Assembly: GCA_937961455.1 (NCBI GenBank)
Contig: CALGNN010000076.1
Location: forward strand, 1 to 64,000
Length of the DNA: 64,000 nucleotides
From: an uncultured Saprospiraceae bacterium
GTDB lineage: Bacteria; Bacteroidota; Bacteroidia; Chitinophagales; Saprospiraceae
Direction of reading: 5' to 3'
The translations under genes were made by a program, and so were the position numbers. How positions within the stretch are numbered: the stretch's first letter is position 1; every line of letters begins with the position of its first letter. Below the pieces are notes generated by a model that saw only the letters and a program-made list of their open reading frames with translations, made no database searches and had not been told where the DNA came from. This document shows, piece after piece, positions 1 to 10,400 of this stretch.

Positions 1-578
1 TCTAATCCTACTTGTATAAATTTTTTAGTTTTTGTTGAACTGTTGATCCAGTATGCATAATCAGCATTGGCAATTTTATCTGATGTATCATAAAAAGCTA
101 ATATGTAACCGTGATAATCCCAATCATAAGAAGCTTCCAGATTTTTAGTATTGGCACCAAGCCACACATATTTTATTGGATTAGTATTTTGATCTGAAAT
201 TTGCATGGCCATCACTCCTCCTTTGGAAGCACCAATAACACAAATATTTTTAGGATCTACATCAGCAGCTATTAGACTATCAATCTGATTAGATATTTTA
301 GTGCAATAATGATCAAAATTCACTAACGAATCTCTTATATCTGCATAGATGATGTGATTAGGTGCAGAAAAAGCCGCAATAATTTCTTCAAACTCATAGG
401 CACCAAATTGTTCGCTATAAGCATTAGGCCCTTGCAATTCTATTATATTACTATGCAAGTAGAAAATGTGCTTTTTAATTTTTTGAGGACTACACGTAAA
501 TAAAAATAGACATGCCACTAAAATTAAGAAAAGCAAGATTTTACTTACAAATTGGCTAAAGTATACATTGTTAAGCAT
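1..578 (-). CDS. Alpha/beta-hydrolase-like lipoprotein (partial, C-terminus off the window)
   Basis: The reverse strand is open from an ATG at 578 to the left edge (192 codons seen). The N-terminus is a lipoprotein signal: charged start, hydrophobic stretch, then a Cys at about residue 29 in LFLFTC followed by SPQK. Around residue 116 is G-A-S-K-G-G, which has the G-x-S-x-G form of an alpha/beta-hydrolase nucleophile elbow, preceded by a predicted beta strand (NICVIG). The upstream part (HIIYADIRD) resembles the strand before the oxyanion region. The catalytic Asp and His would lie outside the window, so activity cannot be judged. It is transcribed divergently from the LRR protein gene. The fold call is moderately firm; the substrate is unknown. 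Confidence 0.6.
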   Translation of the reverse strand, partial: MLNNVYFSQFVSKILLFLILVACLFLFTCSPQKIKKHIFYLHSNIIELQGPNAYSEQFGAYEFEEIIAAFSAPNHIIYADIRDSLVNFDHYCTKISNQIDSLIAADVDPKNICVIGASKGGVMAMQISDQNTNPIKYVWLGANTKNLEASYDWDYHGYILAFYDTSDKIANADYAYWINSSTKTKKFIQVGL

Positions 579-779
579 CCACTAATTTAAACATCGTAAG
601 CTTAAATGAAGACTTAGAAAATATTTAAGCTATTAATGCAAGTCTGACTTTCCGTAATCACTTATCCTATATTCGATTCCTAGAACTTATTCAAGCTTAT
701 TTTTTTGAAAACAATGACATCGAAAATCTTGGCATTGGAATTCTTCCATTTTCTTACTAACTTAAATGAAACCAACATT

Positions 780-2561
780 ATGAAAAGAATTATTACTCTG
801 AGTCTCGTCCTTGCTAGTGTTTTCGCAAATGCACAATGTGATAGAAGTTCTGATTCTCTTGCTTTAGTAGACTTTTTTCAAAAAGCCAATGGTGCTTCTT
901 GGGACACCACTTGGGTTTTAGAAGAACCCATGGATAACTGGTATGGAATTTTCCTTAATGATGATGGATGTGTTGAATGCATAGATATGGATGGCTTTGC
1001 AGATTGCAATAGAAGCTGGGGTGCACTTCCCGCCTTTGGAAACAACATTACCGGAAAGATATCTTCATCTTTAACACAACTACCTTATCTGAAAACCCTT
1101 TATTTCAATTTTGACCCTTTACCTGAGGAAAACTTTTCTGAGTGGGTAAGTGACTTAAGCCCAACTATTGAAAATTTGGCATTCCGATATATGGATATGC
1201 CTGGTACCATTCCGGCAGACATCAACAAATTGCAAAATCTAAAGTACCTTCATTTTGGAGGTAATCGATTGGTTGGAAATATTCCAAATCAAATTGGAGA
1301 TTTATCAAAATTGGAAATATTAATGCTCTTTAGCAATCAACTGACAGGCGAATTACCTAACAGTCTTGGAAACTTAAATAATTTATTTTGGTTGTTTATT
1401 TCTAATAATTTTTTTGAAGGCTCCTTCCCTTTGACCATGGGAGCACAAATGCAATCACTTCAATCCATCAACGCAGATAATGTTGAATTTTCTGGTGAGC
1501 TTCCGACAGAGATATTAAACGTACCGAATTTGGATAGACTCCACATTGCAGACAATTTTTATGAAGGATGCATTCCGGAAGTTTATAGAAATTATTGCGG
1601 CATCATAGATATTGATATTGCCAACCCAGAATTTGCCTTTTTAGGAGATTATGAAGATTTCTGTAATTCCACCGTTCAAATTGGGGCTCCTTGTGACGAT
1701 GGATTTGAAGGCACAAGTCCTGATTTGATAACAGAAGATTGTGAATGCATTGGCCCTGCTAATCCAATTGCTTGTTATTGTAATTTAGAAGGAAGCTATT
1801 TCGCCAACTCTGCTGGATTAGGTGGAGTCTGGGGATGTAATTCTACTTGGAGTGGAGAGGTTAGATTTGAATCAAGTGGTGAAAACGAATACATCATTCA
1901 TTCCACCAATTCTTCAGGAGTTGAAAATATCGACTTTTCATTCGGTGCCTATTATTCGTGCTATGGTGAAGATACGGCGACTCCTGTTGGAACTTTAAGG
2001 TTCAATGAAGACTGCGGAAACTTATTTTTTACGGGTTTAAGTCAATGGGGAGAAAATACATTTGTTGACGCCCAAAATTTTGAAGATGGAACCCTTATTA
2101 TGGAAATTTCGAATGACTACGGCGAAGTATATGTAACTCAGTTAACGAAGATTGGCGGCGATACTTTGACACTATGTCCCATTTATTTAGATGAAGACTT
2201 GGATGGATTTACTTCTGAATATGATTGTGACGATACTGATGAAAATATCAATCCAGAAGCAGTAGAAATTCCTAATAATAATATAGATGAAGATTGTGAT
2301 GGATCAGACCTAGTCACATCAACTGAAGATTATGTTGATATAAAAATCAGCATGGCTCCTAATCCATTTACTAATTTCATTCGAATTGATCTAGAAGAAA
2401 GCTTTGTTAAAAGTATGAAGCTCTTAACAGCATCAGGTAGCTTTGTCAAAGAGATGCAAAAAGGAAGCAATTACATGGATCATATGAGTGCAGGCATATA
2501 TTTTCTTAGAATAGAAATGATAGATGATTCTATAATGGTAAAAAAACTTGTGCGGCAATAG
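780..2561 (+). CDS. Secreted leucine-rich repeat protein with MopE-type motif and T9SS type A sorting domain
   Basis: The 593-residue product starts at the ATG that opens a good Sec signal peptide ([19 protein letters not shown]). An in-frame TTG upstream (705) would bury the signal and is less likely. Order of parts: a cap region ([16 protein letters not shown]), LRRs of the bacterial GxIPxxIGxLxxLxxLxLxxN kind at about residues 125-280, a Cys-containing beta region, and a [20 protein letters not shown] motif near residues 470-490 that matches the putative metal-binding MopE repeat. About 70 C-terminal residues (from MAPNPF to VKKLVRQ) form the type IX secretion sorting domain. It is therefore likely exported and anchored or released at the cell surface as a binding or adhesion protein. 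Ligand unknown. Confidence 0.85.
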   Translation: MKRIITLSLVLASVFANAQCDRSSDSLALVDFFQKANGASWDTTWVLEEPMDNWYGIFLNDDGCVECIDMDGFADCNRSWGALPAFGNNITGKISSSLTQLPYLKTLYFNFDPLPEENFSEWVSDLSPTIENLAFRYMDMPGTIPADINKLQNLKYLHFGGNRLVGNIPNQIGDLSKLEILMLFSNQLTGELPNSLGNLNNLFWLFISNNFFEGSFPLTMGAQMQSLQSINADNVEFSGELPTEILNVPNLDRLHIADNFYEGCIPEVYRNYCGIIDIDIANPEFAFLGDYEDFCNSTVQIGAPCDDGFEGTSPDLITEDCECIGPANPIACYCNLEGSYFANSAGLGGVWGCNSTWSGEVRFESSGENEYIIHSTNSSGVENIDFSFGAYYSCYGEDTATPVGTLRFNEDCGNLFFTGLSQWGENTFVDAQNFEDGTLIMEISNDYGEVYVTQLTKIGGDTLTLCPIYLDEDLDGFTSEYDCDDTDENINPEAVEIPNNNIDEDCDGSDLVTSTEDYVDIKISMAPNPFTNFIRIDLEESFVKSMKLLTASGSFVKEMQKGSNYMDHMSAGIYFLRIEMIDDSIMVKKLVRQ

Positions 2562-2563
2562 CA

Positions 2564-3223
2564 CTACGTTTTGTGGCCATTTTCAATTATGAGATTTCCT
2601 AAAACATATTGATAAATCGAGATCATCGCGCCTCTACGCTCTTCATATATTGGACTTTGATTTAGGGTATAATAATCAGCTAATATATCCCCTTGTTGTT
2701 CGTAATTGAAATCAGTAAATTTCTTTCCATTTTTTTGTGCATCAATTAAGCCATTAAGCCCACCATATTGGTATCCACCCCCAAATAATTGTGCATGAAG
2801 GGCACGTGGAATATAAACAGGACCTTCCTGTTGATATTGGTATAAATGAATTAATTCATGCACAAAGGTTTTCTCTGTGATGGTATTCCAAACATTGATG
2901 GTATGAAAACTTACATAGGCAAATGCGTTCCATGAAGGACCCATGAAAGCTCTATGGTCTATTCGAATAATTTTACTAATGCTTAACAAAGAAGGACAGT
3001 ACCGCTTTACTAATTGTAATTCCTCACTATTCAGATCTCTTATATTCCACTTGACCCATTCCGATAAAATTTCATAAATCACAAAGATTCCAAAAGCGTC
3101 TATTATTAATAATAATAACTCAAAAACCCAATAAAAAACCCTTGCAGGCAGAGTAGCTCCTTCATAGGCTTTAATGCTTTTGTGGTAAAATGAGAATACA
3201 TTAAAATGCCAGAAGATGCGCAT
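2564..3223 (-). CDS. Membrane-associated zincin-like protein with HELIH motif
   Basis: This protein of about 219 residues has one strong hydrophobic segment near residues 28-50 and then a soluble domain with F-V-H-E-L-I-H-L-Y-Q-Y-Q, the HExxH signature of zinc metalloproteases. About 45 residues later N-Y-E-Q-Q-G-D-I-L-A-D-Y-Y recalls the second conserved block of DUF4157/'vgr-related' zincins, whose Glu could be the third zinc ligand (inference). I chose the ATG at 3223. An in-frame TTG at 3295, only 8 bases from the upstream permease gene, would add 24 residues including another hydrophobic stretch. It lies downstream of a LolC/E-type permease gene on the same strand and may be co-transcribed. 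Its stop is 2 bases from the convergent LRR gene. Protease activity is not established. Confidence 0.6.
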   Translation of the reverse strand: MRIFWHFNVFSFYHKSIKAYEGATLPARVFYWVFELLLLIIDAFGIFVIYEILSEWVKWNIRDLNSEELQLVKRYCPSLLSISKIIRIDHRAFMGPSWNAFAYVSFHTINVWNTITEKTFVHELIHLYQYQQEGPVYIPRALHAQLFGGGYQYGGLNGLIDAQKNGKKFTDFNYEQQGDILADYYTLNQSPIYEERRGAMISIYQYVLGNLIIENGHKT

Positions 3224-3303
3224 AAATCGAAGCGGAATATTTTTAATAAAAAATATCAGCTGTTGTAAATTGACAATTAATTTATGGGTGATCAAGATTG
3301 CTA

Positions 3304-4605
3304 TTAATTAAATCTCAAAGCCTTTACAGGTTGAATTCTACTGACTAAATATGATGGAATGATGAGTACCAACATGATAAGTAAAAGTGCACCTAAGTTT
3401 AATGCAAGAATGGTAGTAAGGTCAATTTTAATGGGCGCATAAGAAAGATAATAGTCAGCTTCCTTTAGCTTCACCAACTTAAATTTCTTTTGAAGTAAAC
3501 TTATTGAAATCCCAATAAGATTCCCCCAAAACAATCCAAGACCTACAATATATGCAGCATAGTATAAAAAGATTTTTCTAATACTCCAATTACTTGAACC
3601 CATAGCTTTGAGCACACCTATAACATTGGTATGCTCCAATATCAGAATTAATAAAGCGGTTGCCATATTAATGATGGAAACCAAAAGCATTAATAATAGG
3701 ATCACATATAAATTAATATCCTGTAGATCTAGCCAATCAAAAATATTTGGGAATTTTTGCCGTATGGATTCAGAATAAAGATTTCCAGGTAGATGCTCAA
3801 CATAAATATAATCACTCAAAATAGTAGCGTCATCAAGGTCATCTACATAAACTTCAAAGCCTCCAATTAAATCATCAGACCAGTTCAATAATTGTCGAAT
3901 TACATTCACATCTATCAGTGCAAATTTTTGATCATATTCTTCTAATCCTGTGCGATACATTCCCACTACTTTGAACTTCTTTCGCGTATCTTTCCCATCA
4001 ATTACAAAGTGTACAATAAACTCATCACCAACATCAAGATTAAGTCGATTAGCCGATTGAGAAGAAATAACGATCTGCCTTTCTCCAGATGAAAAGGCTT
4101 CTGGATCAATCACCTCACCTTTGGTCAAGTAATTAGCGATAAAATCCCAGTCATAATTTTCATCGATACCTTTTAGTACGATCCCTTCAAATTGCGACTT
4201 CGTGCTTATAATTCCAGGCAGGTAAGTAAAGCTTTGAATTTTCGAAACACCTCCTTTTGTAAATTCAGTGGTAGTCAGAAGATTCCCTTCATCATCAAAA
4301 TATTCATCAGTTATATATTCGACTTTTCCGATAGTATCTAATGAGGGATAGAATTTTTGATTTTTAGAAATTGGAATAGACTCATACGATCTTGACATTT
4401 GGGTATCCGTAATATGAATATGCCCCCAAAAACCAAAAATATTATCGCTGATCTCGTGTTTGAAACCTGAAATTAAAGCACTTGAGATAATCATCACAGA
4501 TAGACTGATTGCAACAGCAGCAATAGCAATCTTTATGATCAGATTTGCAAAGGCTTTTTTATTGCCAATAGCAAGCTTTTTGGCTATGTCAAATTCAAAA
4601 TTCAA
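3304..4605 (-). CDS. ABC transporter permease of the LolC/LolE (FtsX-like) family
   Basis: The 433-residue protein has the plan of lipoprotein-releasing permeases. It has a short cytoplasmic N-terminus (NFEFDIAKKLAIGNKKA), TM1 at about residues 20-45, a large periplasmic MacB-type domain, and a C-terminal FtsX block of three TM helices (about 298-425) ending IQPVKALRFN. LolC/E proteins move outer-membrane lipoproteins off the inner membrane together with the LolD ATPase, which is not in this window. The start is a TTG. The N-terminal FEF-IAK-L block matches the usual family start, so the TTG seems genuine. The TTG lies about 65 bases from the divergent tyrS -7 box. Confidence 0.8.
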   Translation of the reverse strand: MNFEFDIAKKLAIGNKKAFANLIIKIAIAAVAISLSVMIISSALISGFKHEISDNIFGFWGHIHITDTQMSRSYESIPISKNQKFYPSLDTIGKVEYITDEYFDDEGNLLTTTEFTKGGVSKIQSFTYLPGIISTKSQFEGIVLKGIDENYDWDFIANYLTKGEVIDPEAFSSGERQIVISSQSANRLNLDVGDEFIVHFVIDGKDTRKKFKVVGMYRTGLEEYDQKFALIDVNVIRQLLNWSDDLIGGFEVYVDDLDDATILSDYIYVEHLPGNLYSESIRQKFPNIFDWLDLQDINLYVILLLMLLVSIINMATALLILILEHTNVIGVLKAMGSSNWSIRKIFLYYAAYIVGLGLFWGNLIGISISLLQKKFKLVKLKEADYYLSYAPIKIDLTTILALNLGALLLIMLVLIIPSYLVSRIQPVKALRFN

Positions 4606-4668
4606 TAGGATCCTTATAATTTACAATATTTAAGACGTTAAGATAAGCCTTAGTATTTTGCAATATTA

Positions 4669-4676
4669 TACATTTG
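4669..4676 (+). promoter_or_regulatory. Bacteroidota -7 box upstream of tyrS
   Basis: TACATTTG is an exact match to the TAnnTTTG consensus. It lies 22-29 bases before the tyrS ATG, implying a very short untranslated leader and excluding the upstream in-frame TTG at 4674 as the start. No clear TTTG box is seen at the expected -33 spacing. Confidence 0.45.
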
Positions 4677-4697
4677 TGGGTTCAAAGACACATGCAA

Positions 4698-5975
4698 ATG
4701 GATTTTTTATCTGAAATGAAATGGAGAAATATGCTCCACGATCAAACACCAGGAGTAGAAGAGCATCTTAATGATGGAATGAAAATCGCTTATATCGGTT
4801 TTGATCCAACAGCTCCATCTCTACAATTGGGAAATTTTGTACAAATTATGGTGCTTAAATTTTTCCAAATGGCAGGGCATCAACCCATCATACTGATGGG
4901 CGGTGCTACAGGCAGAATCGGTGACCCAAGTGGAAAATCGGAAGAGCGCAAATTAAAAAGTTACGAAGAACTAGATTCTAACTTATCTTTTCAAATGAAG
5001 CAATTTGAAAAATTCCTTGACTTTGAAGGACCCAACAAAGCCATCATTGTCAATAATTTAGACTTCTATAAAGACATGGATGTGTTGTCTTTCCTTAGAA
5101 ATGTCGGAAAGACTCTAACGGTCAATTACATGATGTCTAAGGATAGTGTTAAAAATCGGCTAGAGACAGGATTATCTTTTACGGAGTTTAGTTATCAATT
5201 ACTGCAAGCATATGATTTTCAGTGCCTGTACAATGAAATGAATTGCACGCTACAGATGGGTGGTTCTGATCAATGGGGAAATATCACTTCTGGTACTGAG
5301 TTTATTAGAAGAAATGTTGAAAATGGGAAGGCTTTCGCCGTCACCTCGAAGCTTTTGACAAAAGCAGACGGTAAGAAATTTGGAAAATCTGAAGGAGGAA
5401 ATATTTGGCTTGACGCAAATTTGACGAGTCCCTACAAATTTTATCAATTTTGGATCAATGGGGATGACAGAGATATCAGTACTTATTTAAGAACATTTAG
5501 TCTAAAGTCTCATGATGAAATTGTAAAATTAGAAGAATTGGCATTGTCTGATGCAAGACAAGTCAAACAAATTCTAGCTGAAGAATTAACAGAACGTGTG
5601 CATGGAAAAGATGATCTAGCTTCTGTCCAAAAGGTTTCTCAATTGTTATTTAACCCTAAATCTTCTAATGAATATTTAAAATCATTAAATGAAGAAGAAC
5701 TAGAAATGGTGGCTGGAGAGATCCCCAGTTTCGAAATAAACATGGCTGATCTTTCTAACGGATTGAATATCATCGAATTACTTACTGAGCAAACCCACAT
5801 ACTTCAATCAAAGGGTGAGGCAAGAAGATCTATTAAAGGAAATGCAGTTTCTTTGAACAAAGTGAAGATTCAAGATGTTGAACATATCATCAACGAAAAC
5901 GATTTGTTGAAGGCTCGTTATTTAATGATTGACAACGGAAAGAAGAATAAATACTTAATCAGGATAAAAAAATAA
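4698..5975 (+). CDS. tyrS: Tyrosyl-tRNA synthetase
   Basis: It charges tRNA-Tyr with tyrosine in the cytoplasm. The 425-residue length from the ATG at 4698 is normal; an in-frame ATG at 4692 is an alternative. Visible blocks: YIGFDPTAPSLQLGN at residues 32-46 (HIGH region), GGATGRIGDPSGKSEER, the tyrosine-pocket region YQLLQAYDF and MGGSDQWGNI, the KMSKS loop as KFGKS at 227-231, and a C-terminal S4 RNA-binding domain (about 355-425). Oddity: the first His of HIGH is Gln, giving QLGN at 43-46, while the remaining signatures are intact. It has its own -7 box and stands alone in orientation between divergent and distal neighbours. Confidence 0.96.
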   Translation: MDFLSEMKWRNMLHDQTPGVEEHLNDGMKIAYIGFDPTAPSLQLGNFVQIMVLKFFQMAGHQPIILMGGATGRIGDPSGKSEERKLKSYEELDSNLSFQMKQFEKFLDFEGPNKAIIVNNLDFYKDMDVLSFLRNVGKTLTVNYMMSKDSVKNRLETGLSFTEFSYQLLQAYDFQCLYNEMNCTLQMGGSDQWGNITSGTEFIRRNVENGKAFAVTSKLLTKADGKKFGKSEGGNIWLDANLTSPYKFYQFWINGDDRDISTYLRTFSLKSHDEIVKLEELALSDARQVKQILAEELTERVHGKDDLASVQKVSQLLFNPKSSNEYLKSLNEEELEMVAGEIPSFEINMADLSNGLNIIELLTEQTHILQSKGEARRSIKGNAVSLNKVKIQDVEHIINENDLLKARYLMIDNGKKNKYLIRIKK

Positions 5976-6040
5976 ATATTTCTCATAAAAGAATGCTTTT
6001 CTCTTTAAATATTGAAATGTATTTGTTTAATTTGTGGCAC

Positions 6041-6059
6041 GATCATTATTTTAATGATC
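6041..6059 (+). promoter_or_regulatory. Leader hairpin upstream of PLP enzyme gene
   Basis: GATCATTA, loop TTT, TAATGATC: a perfect 8-bp inverted repeat just after a near-consensus -7 sequence (TTAATTTG). It would sit at the very 5' end of the transcript of the PLP enzyme gene. It could be an operator or an RNA hairpin; its function is unknown. Confidence 0.4.
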
Positions 6060-6100
6060 AGTAAGAAATTTAAGAAAGTAGTTTTAGTTCTTGGTTTTTT

Positions 6101-6137
6101 GGCCGGTCAGGATCCTTCTTGTCCGGCCTTCTTATTT
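6101..6137 (+). terminator. GC-rich hairpin, possible terminator/attenuator
   Basis: GGCCGG (6101-6106) pairs with CCGGCC (6123-6128), and further C-G and A-T pairs form inside after a T-T mismatch. It is followed by a T-rich tract (TTCTTATTTTA) that runs into the ATG of the next gene at 6139. This stem is unusually GC-rich for the region. Either it terminates leakage from tyrS or it is an attenuator in the leader of the PLP enzyme gene. A 31-codon reading frame starting at ATG 6054 runs through it. Confidence 0.45.
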
Positions 6138-6138
6138 T

Positions 6139-7302
6139 ATGGAAGATAAAGATCATATAATAAACCATCTGGGAGAAGATCGCCATAAGTATTATAATGC
6201 GGTTTCACCTCCTATCATTCAAACCAGCAATTTTGCAGCCGCGAGTGTAGAAGACATGCGTAAGATGTTTTCAGATGAAGCTGGTTCCCATTTGTACACA
6301 CGTGGAAACAACCCTACCGTTGAAATTTTAAGAAAGAAAATTGCTGCTTTAGAACATACAGAAGATGCGCTTATTTTTAGTAGTGGCAGTGCAGCCATAG
6401 CTAATGCTGTAATTTCTCAAGTAAGCCAAGGTGATCATATAGTTTGTGTTAAAAACCCTTATAGCTGGACTGTAAAACTACTGGAGAACTTTTTAAGCAG
6501 ATTTGGTGTCACACATAGCTACGTTGATGGAGCTAATCTAGAGGAAATTAAGGCTGCTTTTCAAGAGAACACCAAGGTTTTATTCTTAGAAAGTCCTAAT
6601 ACATTTTACTATGGGATTCAAGATTTATCTGAGTGCGCAGCCATTGCTAAAGAACATGGTGCAATCAGCATGATAGATAATTCTTATTGCTCTCCAATTT
6701 TTCAAAATCCAGCAGATCATGGTATCGATGTCACTATCCATTCAGGCACAAAGTATATCAATGGACATAGCGATGTAGTAGTAGGGATTGTTTGTGCTTC
6801 TAAAAAAATAATCAATCAAATATTTCACAATGAGTATATGACCTTAGGCGCTATAATCTCACCATTTGACGCTGCTTTGGTCATTCGTGGTTTAAGGACC
6901 TTACCACTAAGAATGGAGCGAATTAATAACTCCACTATTGAAGTTTTTGAAGCTATTAAACATCATAAGTCAATACGAGAAATTTACTTTCCGTTTGATC
7001 CAGACTTCCCTCAATATGAATTAGCTAAAAAACAAATGTCAGGGACAGGAGGATTATTTACAATTATTTTTGAAACTGATGATAAATCAGCCTTAGAAAA
7101 GATGATCCAGCGATTGGATCTATTTCTAATTGCTGTTTCTTGGGGTGGACATGAGTCTTTAATGTTTCCAAGCATTTGCCTTCATGATATTCCGGGGAAA
7201 GAAACACCCCCATTTGATTGGAGAGTCATTAGATTTTCTATTGGCTTAGAATCCCCCAAAATATTAATTAACAATTTGTTAGCTGCATTTGATGTTTTAT
7301 AA
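6139..7302 (+). CDS. Trans-sulfuration family PLP-dependent enzyme (Cys/Met metabolism)
   Basis: The 387-residue protein belongs to the cystathionine gamma-synthase / beta-lyase / methionine gamma-lyase family. Seen: the PPIIQTSNFA start region, SSGSAAIANAV phosphate loop, MIDNSYCSP with the PLP-contacting Asp, and HSGTKYINGHSD, where Lys205 would form the Schiff base. These enzymes are cytoplasmic and cleave or exchange substituents at the beta or gamma carbon of sulfur amino acids; which reaction this one performs cannot be read from the sequence. The chosen ATG gives MEDKDHIINHLGEDR. An in-frame TTG at 6091 would add 16 residues encoded across the leader hairpin and is unlikely. Confidence 0.85.
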   Translation: MEDKDHIINHLGEDRHKYYNAVSPPIIQTSNFAAASVEDMRKMFSDEAGSHLYTRGNNPTVEILRKKIAALEHTEDALIFSSGSAAIANAVISQVSQGDHIVCVKNPYSWTVKLLENFLSRFGVTHSYVDGANLEEIKAAFQENTKVLFLESPNTFYYGIQDLSECAAIAKEHGAISMIDNSYCSPIFQNPADHGIDVTIHSGTKYINGHSDVVVGIVCASKKIINQIFHNEYMTLGAIISPFDAALVIRGLRTLPLRMERINNSTIEVFEAIKHHKSIREIYFPFDPDFPQYELAKKQMSGTGGLFTIIFETDDKSALEKMIQRLDLFLIAVSWGGHESLMFPSICLHDIPGKETPPFDWRVIRFSIGLESPKILINNLLAAFDVL

Positions 7303-7422
7303 ACGTTAATAGCCTGAATGAAATACTAATATTGAATACAGCTTAAAATTTTCTCCCCTCTGCCCGTTGAAATAATTCTAAATAATAGAAAATGCTTCTT
7401 GGCTAATTAATATCTTCACACT

Positions 7423-10400
7423 ATGGTGAAATTGTACAAATTCTTATTGGCTTTTTTTACCCCACTTGCCTTATTCGGACAAGACTGTATCAGCTTTAAC
7501 GATCAGGATACACTTATCTGTGGATATGAAACTTTAATTACGGCTTCCCCAAATGGAGGCACATGGGAATTTCTTTGTGATTTAAGCGATGGCCCAGTTG
7601 AAACGAATTTAATTGGCTTAAATATAATTAAAGCCAATGTTGGAGCTTGTGGTTCTTACTTTTTCAGTTATTCTGTATCAGGCGGAAATTGTAATGATAC
7701 TGATACCATTCAAATTGATTTCTATTCCCAAGATAAGCGAGACATTTTAAACGAGGTATCTTATAATTTGAATTACAATCCCATTAGTTATTACCAAGAT
7801 GAAACACTTTGTGGACCTTCAGTTTTACTAAATGGGTTGAATGCACCTAGTGAGAAATGGACCTTGGATTGGGCGATAACTTGTCAATCACAAATTTTCA
7901 CCTCAAATTTTGGCAATTTTGTTGTCGATGGATGTGAAGTAGACCAATATAATTATGATAGCACTTCTTATTCAGGGAGTCTAAGTGACAGTCAAATTTT
8001 TAATCAAGATAGCTTTAATTATAATGGCAATTTTGATCTAATTAGTTACACAGATTCTATTTTCCAAAGCAATAACCAAAATTTAAATGGGCAATGTCCA
8101 AGTCCGGAAACTTGTTTTCCTCAGCCAGCAGAATGCCTCGAATTAATATTTGACACCATTTATTATGATCTACCTATACGAGAAGGTGGATGTTGGAATG
8201 TAGTAGACAATGGTGTAGACATCCCTCTATCTGATACAAGTGTAATTTCATATAATGGTGATTCTCTTTGGATTCATTTTCTTACAGGGAGCAATTATTT
8301 CGGACCTAATAATGTGCAAATAGAATTTTATGAAATAGATAATGGCACTTTAATAAATCCTCTTGATACACTCCAGATTACACTTGTTTGGAAAGAAAAA
8401 TGGTCGACAGAAACCTATACAGAAATAAGGAGGAAAAGGCTAATTGACCCAGACTGTTTTCAGTGTGGATATAATAAGTCGGTTCCTTACAACATCGAGC
8501 CACCTAACATTCCATTTTATCAAGAAAGTCCATTTACACTCACCATCCTTCCAGCACCAAGTTTCAATTTTGTTGGCGACACACTAATTTGTGATAATGC
8601 TTCTGCCTCACTGTGCATCGAACCGGAATTTGACTCTTATGAATGGTCCAACTCAGCGACAACTCAATGTATTGCATTGTCGGATGGTGGGATTTATGGT
8701 GTGACTGTTACGAGTGAAAATGGTTGTGAACAAGAAGCTTTTCAATTGGTAAGTATTGTGGATTTAGAAAACGTAAATATTGTAGCAGAGTCATTTTCTT
8801 TATGTGATGGTGATTGTGTTGATTTAGAAGTAAACACTTCAGGTTCTTATCAATGGAGCACGGGAGACACTACACAAATTATTAATGTGTGCCCACCACT
8901 TGGATCAACGAATTATAATGTCACCGTAACAAAGGATGGTTGCTCAAAAGTATTACAAGCAAATGTAAATGTTGCAGCTTCACCTTTTGTATCTGCAGGT
9001 AGTGACCTTGTATTAAATTGCGACAGCACACAATTTACTGTTGAAGGAAACTATGGTCCAAACAATCCTAATTATGAAATATTTTGGCAAACCCCCACTG
9101 GAAATGTTCCTGGTCAAACTCTTTTAATTACAGATCCAGGCTTGTACTTTTTCGTTGTTAGAGACAATGAATTTAATTGTTCTGTCTCAGACCCACTAGC
9201 CGTTACAGAAGATTTAGATGCGCCCTTAATAGATGCAGGCCCAGCACAAATTATAACTTGTCAAATTCAAAATGTAGTACTAGACGGTAGTATAGATTTT
9301 TCATCAGGCTCAATTGAATTCATGTGGTCTGGCCCTGGGATCAATGCTTCGAATGCCACTAGCACAGACCCAGTTGTCAATATAGCTGGAAGCTATTACC
9401 TCGAAGCAAAAAATCTAATGAATGGCTGTATTAGCATCGACTCCGTTATTGTGAGTTCGGATAATGAAGTTCCTATTGCTGATGCTGGTGAAGATCTTGT
9501 ATTAGATTGTGGTCAGAGTTTTGTTTTGATTAATGGTTCTGGTTCCCAGAGTGGTCCAAATATTATATACACTTGGACTGGGCCAGGTATTGACAGCAGC
9601 AATGTAAATGACATAACTCCTTTAGTAAACCAAGCAGGAAACTATACACTCCAAGTTTTAGATACAGTAAATTTATGCTCTTCCAATAGCAACATGACCG
9701 TTACGATTAATAATGACATTCCAAATGTAAATGCGGGCGATGATTTATATATCAATTGCACCACCTTTAATGTTAATCTTCAACCTGAGATTGACGGTGA
9801 CATCTCAGTATTCAGCTTTATGTGGACAGGTCCATTTGGATTTTCAAGTTCACAAGTAAATCCATTGGTAGCTGATCCAGGGGTATACTATTTAACTGTA
9901 GAAAATATTAACAATGCTTGCTCCAAAATGGACTCTGTTGTTGTAAATGACTTTGAAGAAATATCATTTGATTTTGAAACAGCACCAAGTTGTGAATCTG
10001 CCAATAGTGGTGAAATAAGGATTACACAGGTATTCGGAGGCGCCGCTCCTATTCAATACATTTTAGAAAATGAGCCTCCAACATTAATACCTTTATTTGA
10101 AAATCTTGCACCAGGAATTTATGAATTAAGAATCGTTGATGCTGTGGGATGCTCAAAAATTGAAACCATCCTAATTGAAGAACTTGACCCTATTATTTTT
10201 GAAATAGAAGATGAATATACCCTATGCGGTGAGAGTGAGATTATCTCAATTGACGCGAGTATTGTTTATGATGGTCCTCTAGAATATTTGTGGAGTAATT
10301 TTGAAAATGACCCGATTGCACAATACTCACTATCCGACACACAATCTGGAGAAGAATGGGTGGAAATTTCAAATGGCTGCGAAACCGTTCGAGAAGAATT

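Noticed and set aside
705-779. Extended TTG start for the LRR protein
   Set aside because: The ATG at 780 begins a standard signal peptide; the extra 25 residues would place that signal internally.
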